64,000 nt of DNA from Desulfosporosinus youngiae DSM 17734 (GTDB taxonomy: Bacteria; Bacillota; Desulfitobacteriia; Desulfitobacteriales; Desulfitobacteriaceae). This document shows, in pieces, positions 18,137-25,763 of the stretch. Position numbers and translations under genes: made by a program. How positions within the stretch are numbered: the first letter of the stretch is position 1; each line of letters opens with the position of its first letter. The notes beneath the pieces were generated by a model. It ran no database searches and had not been told where the DNA came from. It saw nothing but the letters and a program-made list of their open reading frames with translations. Where the stretch lies: assembly GCF_000244895.1 (NCBI RefSeq), contig NZ_CM001441.1, positions 2,314,226-2,378,225 on the forward strand, given 5' to 3'.

Positions 18137-18382
18137 TTAGACTAAAGAGGCTGGAAAGGGTGAATCATCGTCGTTTTTCTGTTTAAGTAATCTTCTTATA
18201 ACAAGATATTTTTTAAAGGTTACCAGGTTAAGAGAGCGTAAAGTGACTTGACTTCTTCCGCCTGCAAGATTCTCAACGTTATAATTTTTGAAACTGCTCT
18301 TCAAGATTATAATCGTTAATCCTGAAACCGCCAGCAGGAATGTTAGGTTTAGAAATAGAAAAATCCAGCTGTCAAGCTGCAC
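18137..18382 (-). CDS. small single-span membrane protein upstream of yidC
   Basis: The product of 81 aa has one hydrophobic segment (SWIFLFLNLTFLLAVSGLTI) followed by a basic cytoplasmic-type tail with RRLLKQKNDDD. I choose GTG 18382, which follows GGAGGGGG with seven bases of spacing; a longer in-frame ATG start at 18436 has no such site. I do not recognise the family. It ends 26 bases before the YidC start, which suggests one transcript and possibly a partner or substrate of that insertase (inference). Confidence 0.6.
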   Translation of the reverse strand: MQLDSWIFLFLNLTFLLAVSGLTIIILKSSFKNYNVENLAGGRSQVTLRSLNLVTFKKYLVIRRLLKQKNDDDSPFPASLV

Positions 18383-18495
18383 TTGCTCACCCCCTCCAGA
18401 TGATCTAATTATATAACCGGCAATAATCACTGGCAAGTGAGACGGCAGAAAAGATTTTGGGCTATATGGATATTAATGCAAAAGGATGAACGTGG

Positions 18496-19722
18496 TTACA
18501 GAGCGAAATTGCCGTTTTTAAAGATTGGAATTGAGTTGCCCTCAGAGGTTTTCCCAATGATTTCAAGGTCGCTTGTTCCGATCATGAAGTCAACATGGAC
18601 CAGAGATTCGTTAGCTCCTTGTCTTGATAAGTCCTCCTGAGTCAGTGATTCACTGTTTTTCAGACAGACAGGGTAGGCTTTTCCTAAGGCCAAATGGCAG
18701 GAGGCGTTTTCATCGAAGAGAGTGTTGTAGAATAATAGTTTGGAATTGGAGATAGGTGAATCATAGGGAACCAAAGCCACCTCTCCGAGATAATGGGAGC
18801 CCTCATCCGTCTCAATGAGTGTCTTAAGGGTTTCGAATCCTTTTTCCGCCTGAAAGTCGACAATCCTGCCTTCCTCAAACGTCAGGGAAAGGTTTTCTAT
18901 CAGGTTTCCGTTATAGTTTAGAGGCATTGAACTAACGACTTTGCCCTTGACGCCTGTTTTTTTAGGCAGTGTAAATACCTCTTCAGTCGGCATATTGGCA
19001 ATAAACTCGATTCCCTCAGGAGTATATTCGGAACCGCCCAGCCAAATATGATTTTCAGGAAGCTCTATGGTTAAATCGGTGCCTAAGGAATTTTTGTAAT
19101 GGAGGGATGTTAAGCCCAGGGAATTCAAAAGGTCACTGCGTCTTTTCAGATTCCCTTTATGCTCTTCCCAGGAAGCAACAGGATTATCAGTATCAACACG
19201 GACCGTCTTGAAAATGGTCTCCCAGAGCTTTTGGATTGATTCGTCCTCAGAAAGGTCCGGAAAAACTTTTTTAGACCAGGCCGCTGTCGGTATGGAGACA
19301 ACGCACCAGGTATTTTTGTTGCTCATAAGTCGTTCCCGATAATCTTTAAGAGCCGTATTGCTTGCTTTTTGGGCCTTAGTGATCCGCAGGGGATTCACAT
19401 CCTTCATTAGCTCAGGATCTGAGGCAGCTATACTCAAGAATGCGGCTCCTTGATGGACATAGGATAAATAAAATTCCTTTTGCCACTCTGGAAATTCATC
19501 AAAAATTTCCTCCGGACCATGGAGATAGCGGATTTTGGAAAATAATTCATCACGCCATTGAATGACAACATCCCGCGCGCCTTCCAGATAAGCTTTTTCA
19601 GCAACCAAGCGGGTAAAAGGGGCGGATTCAAGAGGAGCAGAAATAACAAGAGTTTGCTTGTCTTGGAGGTTGATGCCTGTCTTTACAATCAGATGTGCGT
19701 ATTTCTCTAAATAATTATTCAT
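18496..19722 (-). CDS. M29 family aminopeptidase (AmpS/PepS type)
   Basis: The 408-aa protein matches family M29 metallo-aminopeptidases, cytosolic enzymes using two metal ions. The N-terminal YAHLIVKTGINLQDKQTLVI is typical. The conserved C-terminal blocks with metal-ligand residues are present: EGIEFIANMPTEEVFTLP, DEGSHYLGEVALVPYDSPIS, FDENASCHLALGKAYPVC and HVDFMIGT. Length is normal for the family and no break was seen. Start at ATG 19722 follows AAAGGAG. It is separated from the small membrane gene by about 110 bases. Confidence 0.93.
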   Translation of the reverse strand: MNNYLEKYAHLIVKTGINLQDKQTLVISAPLESAPFTRLVAEKAYLEGARDVVIQWRDELFSKIRYLHGPEEIFDEFPEWQKEFYLSYVHQGAAFLSIAASDPELMKDVNPLRITKAQKASNTALKDYRERLMSNKNTWCVVSIPTAAWSKKVFPDLSEDESIQKLWETIFKTVRVDTDNPVASWEEHKGNLKRRSDLLNSLGLTSLHYKNSLGTDLTIELPENHIWLGGSEYTPEGIEFIANMPTEEVFTLPKKTGVKGKVVSSMPLNYNGNLIENLSLTFEEGRIVDFQAEKGFETLKTLIETDEGSHYLGEVALVPYDSPISNSKLLFYNTLFDENASCHLALGKAYPVCLKNSESLTQEDLSRQGANESLVHVDFMIGTSDLEIIGKTSEGNSIPIFKNGNFAL

Positions 19723-19876
19723 AAAGACTCCTTTACTTAAAATTAATTGATTTACAGATCCTAAAACTTGGAAGAAATTATAACATAAAGTTTTCCCTTA
19801 ATACAAGTCAGCCTCTCTAAATGGTACATACATGTAAGGAATACCCTAAAAAATTAAGATAATTGTTGACGATATG

Positions 19877-19885
19877 TGCTATAAT
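19877..19885 (+). promoter_or_regulatory. extended -10 promoter for the cupin gene
   Basis: TGCTATAAT at 19877-19885 is a perfect extended -10 element, about 35 bases before the cupin ATG. A recognisable -35 is not seen at the right spacing. Confidence 0.5.
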
Positions 19886-19917
19886 CTTTATTAAATTCAC
19901 AATGAAGGAGCACTGAC

Positions 19918-20271
19918 ATGATTAAACGTTCAGGCGATTTGAGAACAGATTCAGTTTCCAATTTCCGGGGAGGCCAAGGCGAACTTCAAATGACCCATTT
20001 TCTTGAAACAGAAAAGGACGAATTTAAGGGCAAAGGGCGGTTATTCTGCAAAAACGTCCTGAAACCTGGCAGCTCCATTGGACTTCACGAACATGTTGGG
20101 GATTTCGAGACTTATGTTGTTTTAAGCGGTGAAGGTCTGATCAATGATAACGGAGACTTAACGCCCGTTAAACCCGGTGATGTCATTGTCACTAACAATG
20201 GCGAAAAGCATTCCCTTGAAAACACAGGGACTGTCGATTTGGAAGTAATTGCCTTAATCCTATTTGATTAA
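19918..20271 (+). CDS. single-domain cupin protein
   Basis: The 117-aa protein is a small cupin with the metal-site motif G-x-S-I-G-LHEHVGDFETYVVLSGEG and the second motif VKPGDVIVTNNGEKHSLEN. The H, H, E and later H ligands are all present. Such stand-alone cupins act as small-molecule binders, isomerases or dioxygenases, and the substrate cannot be told here. It starts at ATG 19918 after GAAGGAG, has its own promoter and is followed by a strong terminator, so it is a single-gene unit. Confidence 0.88.
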   Translation: MIKRSGDLRTDSVSNFRGGQGELQMTHFLETEKDEFKGKGRLFCKNVLKPGSSIGLHEHVGDFETYVVLSGEGLINDNGDLTPVKPGDVIVTNNGEKHSLENTGTVDLEVIALILFD

Positions 20272-20344
20272 CGAACTTACATAGAAATAACTTGACTTGC
20301 TATGTCTATGTACACAGACATGACCATTATACGGACGAGGAAAG

Positions 20345-20384
20345 AATAATCCTATAGGCACTGAAAAGTGCCTATAGGATTATT
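20345..20384. terminator. strong hairpin terminator after the cupin gene
   Basis: A perfect 18-bp stem (AATAATCCTATAGGCACT and its complement) closes a GAAA tetraloop. A nearby imperfect inverted repeat ATGTCT...AGACAT lies at 20302-20321. Confidence 0.75.
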
Positions 20385-20479
20385 CGCTTTTCATGTCCCT
20401 GGTTAATCATTAGTTAGATTGAAGATTATTTCTGGTTTGGGAATGTCTTCCCATAGTTCTTCTTAGGACATATTTAGCA

Positions 20480-20488
20480 TGATATAAT
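20480..20488 (+). promoter_or_regulatory. extended -10 promoter for the PanE-like gene
   Basis: TGATATAAT at 20480-20488 is a perfect extended -10 about 35 bases before the coding start. Confidence 0.5.
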
Positions 20489-20524
20489 GGGACAGGAAGC
20501 AATTCAGGAAAGGGTTAAAATGCT

Positions 20525-21442
20525 ATGGAGATAAAAACGGTATCGATTATTGGTTTAGGGGCCTTAGGAATTTTATTTGGACATCATTTGGCCAAGAGAA
20601 TGCCCCAAGGAGATTTAAGAATTATTGCCGATCAGGAACGAATTCGAAAGTATGAAAAGGATTCCGTCTATTGCAATGGTGAACGCTGCGAATTCAGCTA
20701 TATAGAACCGGAAGAAGCGGGAGAACCTGCCGATCTGGTTGTTTTTGCGGTGAAGTACAATGGCTTGAAGGATGCCGTCCAAGCTGTTAAGAATCAGGTA
20801 GGAGAACATACAATCATCTTATCCGCTCTGAATGGAATTACCAGTGAAACCATCATTGGGCAGACCTATGGGATGGACAGAATCCTTTACTGTATCGCCC
20901 AGGGAATGGATGCGGTTAAAGTTGACAATCGCTTAACCTATGATCACATGGGGATGCTGGTTTTCGGAGAAAGGGAACCGGGGGTGATTTCGGAACGAGT
21001 CAAAAGGGTTGCTCATTTTTTGGAAAGCAAGGCTGTTCCCTTTGAAGCAGTTACCGATATGAATAAGCGAATCTGGGGGAAATTCATGCTTAATGTAGGC
21101 GTGAATCAAACGGTTGCGGTCTATGAGAGCAACTATGGTGAGATTCAAAAAATGGGTGCGGCTAGAGATACTATGATCTCAGCCATGAAAGAGGTCATGG
21201 TTCTGTCCGAAAAGGAAGGCATTTCTTTGATAGAGACGGACTTAGAGTATTGGCTTAATGTTTTAGATCATCTTAGTCCGGAAGGCAAGCCCTCCATGCG
21301 GCAGGATCTGGAAGCTAAACGATTCAGCGAGGTGGAATTATTTTCGGGGGCGGTATTGGAACTGGGGAAAAAACACCATGTTTCGACCCCTGTCAATGAA
21401 GAGCTTTATCGGCGGATTAAAGAGCTTGAAGGGCGGTACTAA
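20525..21442 (+). CDS. ketopantoate reductase family protein (PanE/ApbA-like)
   Basis: The 305-aa protein belongs to the 2-dehydropantoate 2-reductase family. It begins with the NADP-binding fold VSIIGLGALGILFGHHL and has VVFAVKYNGLKDAV, the N-terminal-domain lysine region. The C-terminal helical domain shows KRIWGKFMLNVGVNQT, with K and N residues expected at the active site. In pantothenate synthesis the enzyme reduces 2-dehydropantoate, but many paralogues act on other 2-keto acids, and no pantothenate gene is adjacent. The gene stands alone behind an extended -10 promoter; the ATG is preceded by GGAAAGGG. Confidence 0.85.
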   Translation: MEIKTVSIIGLGALGILFGHHLAKRMPQGDLRIIADQERIRKYEKDSVYCNGERCEFSYIEPEEAGEPADLVVFAVKYNGLKDAVQAVKNQVGEHTIILSALNGITSETIIGQTYGMDRILYCIAQGMDAVKVDNRLTYDHMGMLVFGEREPGVISERVKRVAHFLESKAVPFEAVTDMNKRIWGKFMLNVGVNQTVAVYESNYGEIQKMGAARDTMISAMKEVMVLSEKEGISLIETDLEYWLNVLDHLSPEGKPSMRQDLEAKRFSEVELFSGAVLELGKKHHVSTPVNEELYRRIKELEGRY

Positions 21443-21582
21443 AGTATCTTTTAGATCAATCCGCGTAACAAACAAGATAAGATTACCATGTTTAAAGCAA
21501 AGAGTTTACTGGCAGGGTTTAGTGGAAAAGCGTAGAATAAGGGCATTAGCCGAAAATTGACAAAGGGGATTTAAGGGGATTC

Positions 21583-22461
21583 ATGAAGTCGGAACAATTG
21601 AAGCAAGGATTAAAACAAAATGGTTATATAGCGGATGACACTGCAGCACTGATATTGCAATATTCCTTATTACTGAACAAACCATTGCTGATTGAAGGTC
21701 CTGCCGGAGCCGGCAAAACAGAGCTGGCTAAAGTATGGAGTCAATATCTTGACAGAAATCTGATCCGCCTGCAATGTTATGAAGGTATTGACGAAAGCAA
21801 AGCCCTTTATGAATGGAATTATCATAAGCAATTGCTCTACCTGCAAACCCAAAGTTCAGATCTAAGGACCTGGTCCGATGCAAGTCATCGTATTTATTCC
21901 CGGGAATTCCTTTTGGAGAGACCTTTGTTGAAAGCCATCAATAGTGAGAACCCTTCGGTACTGTTGATTGATGAGATTGATAAAAGTGATGAGGAATTTG
22001 AAAGCTTTCTGCTGGAAATACTTTCGGACTGGCAAATATCCATTCCTGAAACCGGGACCATTGCCGCAGCAAGCATACCCTCAGTAATCCTGACCAGCAA
22101 CAATACGCGGAATTTAAGCAATGCCTTGCGGAGACGATGTCTCTATTTATACTTGGATTACCCCAATGAGCAAAGGGAGCTGGAAATTCTGAGACTTCAT
22201 TTTCCTGACCTTAAGGCTTTATTGGGAAAGCAAGTCGTAACCTTTGTCAGAGGTTTAAGGCTCGAAAAGCTGAAAAAGCACCCAAGTATCAGTGAGGTTA
22301 TCGATTGGGTCCGGATTTTAGATCATATGTATATTGAAGAGCTTTCGGCTGATAGGATCAGGGATACCCTCAATATTCTTTTAAAATTCAAAGATGATTG
22401 TGAAAAAATTATGGATCAATTAAACCAAAAGGACTGGTTTAGTGGAATATTTAATCCTTAA
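21583..22461 (+). CDS. MoxR-type AAA ATPase
   Basis: The 292-aa protein is a MoxR/CoxD-like AAA+ ATPase. It has Walker A GPAGAGKTEL at about residues 39-48, Walker B VLLIDEIDKSD near 127, sensor-1 SVILTSNNTR and the arginine-finger-type NALRRRCLYLYLDYP. It overlaps the following VWA gene by 20 bases. MoxR-VWA pairs act as chaperones for metal-enzyme maturation or complex assembly (CoxD/CoxE in CO dehydrogenase, for example). No molybdenum hydroxylase is encoded nearby, so the client is unknown. Confidence 0.9.
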   Translation: MKSEQLKQGLKQNGYIADDTAALILQYSLLLNKPLLIEGPAGAGKTELAKVWSQYLDRNLIRLQCYEGIDESKALYEWNYHKQLLYLQTQSSDLRTWSDASHRIYSREFLLERPLLKAINSENPSVLLIDEIDKSDEEFESFLLEILSDWQISIPETGTIAAASIPSVILTSNNTRNLSNALRRRCLYLYLDYPNEQRELEILRLHFPDLKALLGKQVVTFVRGLRLEKLKKHPSISEVIDWVRILDHMYIEELSADRIRDTLNILLKFKDDCEKIMDQLNQKDWFSGIFNP

Positions 22462-23806
22462 TCTAGCCAGAATTCTGAGGGATTCGGGAATAAGTGTCGG
22501 CACGCAGGAAGTTTCCGACTGTCTGCACCTCCTTAACCTGATAGATAAAAAGGACCTTGATAACTATCATTTTTACAACATTGTTAATGCCACCATGATT
22601 AAAACAGAGTGGGGTACGAACTATATTCAATGGCTAGTGGAGCTTTACTTTGAACCCGATGAAGAAATAACCGGCAACCGTTTATTAGAGCTTTCCCGGC
22701 GGGTTTCTTCAGTTAGCGGAGAGGGCCTGGGAAGTTCCGGCCAGGGTCTTCCGGTAGATTTAATGATTAATGCCGTGCTGAAAAATGATCTGGCTCTGAT
22801 TTATGCCATGGTCAAAAGCCTGAATTTGGAGCTTAGCCTTCTTCTGGAAAACCGGCAGGAAGCCCTCAATGATTTTAAGCAGAGAAGCGGATGGCTGGAA
22901 GTAAACCAGATGGTTGAGAATTCCTTTAGAGAGGGGCGGATTTCTGAGGAGGAGTACGCTTCCGCTCAGGAATCTCTCAACGAATGGAGTATATTACTGC
23001 AGGAAACGATCGAAGCCCAACTGGTCAAAAATATGAGCCGTGAGCATTTGACGGAAATTATGAAAAAAAACAATCCCAAATACCTTAAATTCACGGAGGC
23101 GGACAGCAGGCAGCAAGCTCAGATCTCCCGAGAAGTTGAAAAGCTGGGGAGAAAGCTTGCTGTGAAAAAAGGCAGGCGCCGGAAGCCCGGCAAAAATGGG
23201 ACAATTAGTCTGAACAGGAGCCTTAAGAAAGCAATCCAGACCGGCGGAATTCTGATGGAGCTGGTTAAAATGCAGACCAAACCCTCTAAACCTGATCTTT
23301 GGCTTGTATGTGATATGTCCAATTCTGTAAAAAGGTTCAGTTATTTCATGTTAATGTTTATTTACACCATACAAAAGCGTTTTACTAATATTCGTACCTT
23401 CATATTTGTTGACATGTTGCTGGAAGTGACCGATTTTTTTAAGGAGCAGGAATGGGATAAGGCTCTGAACTCTCTTAGCACTCTCAAAGGATTTAATCTT
23501 ACCGGGTACTCCCATTACGGAAATGTATTGCACCAATTTAACGACACTTACCGCACTTGCCTTAACCGCAAAACAACCGTTTTGATTTTGGGTGATGCTA
23601 AAAACAACCGGAACCGAATTGATGGGAGCGACGTTTTGTCTCAAATCAAAGAAAGTGCTGCGGCTTTATATTGGCTTAATCCAATAAGTGAGGATTTATG
23701 GTATAGTGATGATTGTGTTATGGAGAACTATATCAAAGGCTGCAGCGCGGTCTATCACTGTTCAAATTTGGAACAATTAGAACGGTTCATTGCGGATGTT
23801 TTTTAG
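22442..23806 (+). CDS. CoxE-like VWA domain protein
   Basis: The 454-aa protein pairs with the upstream MoxR ATPase. The C-terminal half is a VWA (CoxE-like) domain with the MIDAS motif D-M-S-N-S in LWLVCDMSNSVKRFSYFML and later TVLILGDAKNNRNR. The N-terminal half is helical (LARILRDSGISVGTQEVSD) as in CoxE homologues. The start overlaps the ATPase gene, which indicates translational coupling. The likely role is metal-dependent binding of a client protein that the ATPase remodels; the client is not encoded next door. A strong terminator follows at 23831. Confidence 0.88.
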   Translation: MEYLILNLARILRDSGISVGTQEVSDCLHLLNLIDKKDLDNYHFYNIVNATMIKTEWGTNYIQWLVELYFEPDEEITGNRLLELSRRVSSVSGEGLGSSGQGLPVDLMINAVLKNDLALIYAMVKSLNLELSLLLENRQEALNDFKQRSGWLEVNQMVENSFREGRISEEEYASAQESLNEWSILLQETIEAQLVKNMSREHLTEIMKKNNPKYLKFTEADSRQQAQISREVEKLGRKLAVKKGRRRKPGKNGTISLNRSLKKAIQTGGILMELVKMQTKPSKPDLWLVCDMSNSVKRFSYFMLMFIYTIQKRFTNIRTFIFVDMLLEVTDFFKEQEWDKALNSLSTLKGFNLTGYSHYGNVLHQFNDTYRTCLNRKTTVLILGDAKNNRNRIDGSDVLSQIKESAAALYWLNPISEDLWYSDDCVMENYIKGCSAVYHCSNLEQLERFIADVF

Positions 23807-23830
23807 AACTAGTCAATGGGAAATCAGAGA

Positions 23831-23867
23831 CCCCGGCGTCTTAATGCAAAAGATGCCGGGGCTTTTA
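23831..23867 (+). terminator. terminator after the MoxR/CoxE pair
   Basis: CCCCGGCGTCTT pairs with AAGATGCCGGGG (one G-T) around a seven-base loop and is followed by CTTTTATTA. Confidence 0.85.
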
Positions 23868-24176
23868 TTATAGAGAAATCACGAGAAATAAAGGAATAAG
23901 ATAAAATGGGTTCTAACAATTGAAAAAATCTAGATTCCGTGGTATTCTTGTCCTGAATTTTAGTTTTCGTTAGAGTTGGATTTGGGGGGGAGAACTCCTC
24001 CTACTCTATCTAATTATAAGGTTTTTATGTTGAATATAGAGGTTTATTGGCGTATTATCGCCGGTTTTTAGTATTTTGAACTAAATATTACGTTGGCTAA
24101 GATATACGATTGAGAATGATAAGCTAGCGTGCTATGATAATAATACCATTAATTGGATAAATCTTAGTAAAGGAGA
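23868..24176. other. intergenic stretch, no gene seen
   Basis: About 310 AT-rich bases between the terminator and the Uma2 gene. I see no supported ORF or RNA; only the ribosome site AAAGGAG at its end is recognisable. Confidence 0.5.
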
Positions 24177-24761
24177 GTGTTTACTATTCCATTATTGCAT
24201 GATAAAAACGAATATACATATGCAGACTATTTGAAGTATCCAGACGATGAACGATGGGAAATTATTGACGGAGTACCGTATATGCAAGCAGCTCCAGCAC
24301 CTGCACACCAGGAAGCACTGACAGAATTAGTAAGACAAATCGCTAACTATTTATCAGACAAACTCTGCAAAGTTTATCCTGCGCCTTTTTGCGTTAGATT
24401 ACCATTAGGAAATGAAAAGAATGAGAAGGAAGTTAAGAACATTGTCGAACCTGATATATCCATTGTGTGTGATAAATCGAAACTAGATAATAACGGTTGC
24501 AATGGAGCACCAGAAATGATTATAGAAATCATTTCTCCTTCATCCGTAAAAATGGACAGGGTAATAAAGTTCAATAAATATGAAAAAGCCGGTGTTCAGG
24601 AGTATTGGATTGTAGAACCTGATCAAAAACTCGTTAGTGTCTTCGTTTTGCAAGGTAATCAAAGATACGGCAGAACTGAGTTATATACTGAGGATGATGA
24701 AATAATGGTATCAATATTTCCAGACTTAATCATAGATTTGAGTAAAGTTTTTGCATTTTAA
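24177..24761 (+). CDS. Uma2 family (DUF820) PD-(D/E)XK nuclease-like protein
   Basis: The ~194-aa protein is an Uma2/DUF820 member, predicted to have a restriction-endonuclease-like fold. It shows EYTYADYLKYPDDERWEIIDGVPY, the catalytic-type segment EPDISIVCD, PEMIIEIISPSS with the conserved E, and KYEKAGVQEYWIVEP. A second, divergent member lies at 34223-34813 on the other strand. The family is highly amplified in cyanobacteria and some Clostridia, and its role is unsettled. The start is uncertain: GTG 24177 is only a base or so from AAGGAG, whereas TTG 24195 is about 20 bases from it. It stands alone. Confidence 0.82.
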   Translation: MFTIPLLHDKNEYTYADYLKYPDDERWEIIDGVPYMQAAPAPAHQEALTELVRQIANYLSDKLCKVYPAPFCVRLPLGNEKNEKEVKNIVEPDISIVCDKSKLDNNGCNGAPEMIIEIISPSSVKMDRVIKFNKYEKAGVQEYWIVEPDQKLVSVFVLQGNQRYGRTELYTEDDEIMVSIFPDLIIDLSKVFAF

Positions 24762-24790
24762 TGGGTTTACCGGCACTTACCCCTAATTCG

Positions 24791-24930
24791 TTAAGGAGTT
24801 ATTTTGGTCAGCAGGATCTTGGTTCGGCTTTCCGGGAGGGTAAACAGATGGATGATGGTTCGATCTTGATATTCCTGAACAAAAACATAGGCGGTCAGAG
24901 CACCAAATAAGATGGGGAAAAGCAGGTACA
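24791..24930 (-). pseudogene. remnant of an ABC-2-type permease (N-terminal fragment)
   Basis: On the minus strand a frame reads IKLYLLFPILFGALTAYVF then VQEYQDRTIIHLFTLPESR, a pattern of the first membrane segment and loop of lantibiotic or bacitracin-resistance ABC-2 permeases. It stops at 24791 and has no matching start or downstream part. It abuts a histidine-kinase remnant on the other strand. Confidence 0.55.
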
Positions 24931-24938
24931 GTTTGATT

Positions 24939-25168
24939 TGCAAAAAACTGTTTGAGAGATTTTTAAAAGGGGTCCCTTCAAGAACCGAGGAAAATAGCTC
25001 AGGACTGGGACTTGCTATTGCAAAAGAATCCTTGAGCTGCATGGAGGGACGATTAAGGCGATTTATTTTACCAAAGCCATTGAATTTGTCTTAAAAATTC
25101 CCATTTCTAAAACTTTTAACGGAGACAAGTTAGTTGAACCCGAATGTTTGCTATCTATCATTTTTTAA
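24939..25168 (+). pseudogene. remnant of a sensor histidine kinase C-terminus, frameshifted
   Basis: The plus strand encodes KKLFERFLKGVPSRTEENS then SGLGLAIAKES, the F and G2 boxes of a HATPase_c domain. One missing base near 25031 shifts the frame, after which LHGGTIKAIYFTKAIEFVLK continues to a stop at 25166-25168. The N-terminal sensor, H box and N box are absent. Kinases ending this way commonly sit beside bacitracin or lantibiotic-type ABC exporters, matching the permease relic next to it. Confidence 0.65.
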
Positions 25169-25278
25169 GGTAGACTAAGAGGTAGTGACAACTGAACACA
25201 TTAGTATGGACTGATAGGGTTCGCTCAGGAGCGGTACGTAACAGATTTAAATACTTAAAACTTAACCGGCAAACGAAA

Positions 25279-25325
25279 GCCTTGAGGTACATCAAAGTTT
25301 GATATAGTCTCAAGGCTTCTTTTCT
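25279..25325. terminator. hairpin before the CadC-like regulator
   Basis: GCCTTGAG (25279-25286) pairs with CTCAAGGC (25309-25316), with an inner ATCAAA/TTTGAT stem, followed by TTCTTTTCTT. It may terminate an older transcript or form part of the regulator's leader. Confidence 0.6.
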
Positions 25326-25364
25326 TATATATAGTGACATTAAGTTTGAGGGAAGTGGTATAAA

Positions 25365-25730
25365 TTGGCTGAAGATATAAAGTTTGAAAGCTGCAGCTGT
25401 AATATTATCCATGAGGATGTTATTGCCATGGTAAAATCTACAATGCCCTCGAAAGAAAAATTATTTGATATGGCTGAACTTTTTAAAGTTTTTGGCGATA
25501 ATACTCGAATAAAAATTATTTGTGCTTTATTGACGGCTGAAATGTGTGTTTGTGATATTTCGGCCCTTCTAGGTATGAACCAATCAGCCATTTCCCATCA
25601 ACTTAGGATATTAAAACAAACCCGGTTAGTTAAATTCAGAAAAGAGGGTAAAGTGGTCTACTATTCCCTGGATGACGAACATGTGAAACAAATATTTGAC
25701 TACGGATTGCTTCATGTTAACCACAGGTAA
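25365..25730 (+). CDS. cadC: ArsR/SmtB-family metal-sensing repressor, CadC-like
   Basis: The 121-aa winged-helix repressor has the ArsR core DNTRIKIICALLTAEMCVCD, then GMNQSAISHQLRILKQTRLV and EGKVVYYSLDD. Cysteines C10 and C12 near the N-terminus and C61 and C63 in the CVCD motif match the alpha-3N metal site of CadC, which binds Cd, Pb or Zn and releases DNA. It starts at TTG 25365. The convergent gene is a CadA-type efflux ATPase, the usual target. No clear palindromic operator was found; it could lie before either gene. Confidence 0.88.
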   Translation: MAEDIKFESCSCNIIHEDVIAMVKSTMPSKEKLFDMAELFKVFGDNTRIKIICALLTAEMCVCDISALLGMNQSAISHQLRILKQTRLVKFRKEGKVVYYSLDDEHVKQIFDYGLLHVNHR

Positions 25731-25763
25731 TATAATGACAGTTGTGTAAATTAGCTTGTGAAT

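Noticed and set aside
25279-25364. CadC operator before the regulator
   Set aside because: The inverted repeat found here looks like a terminator; it does not match the AT-rich 12-2-12 ArsR-type operator.
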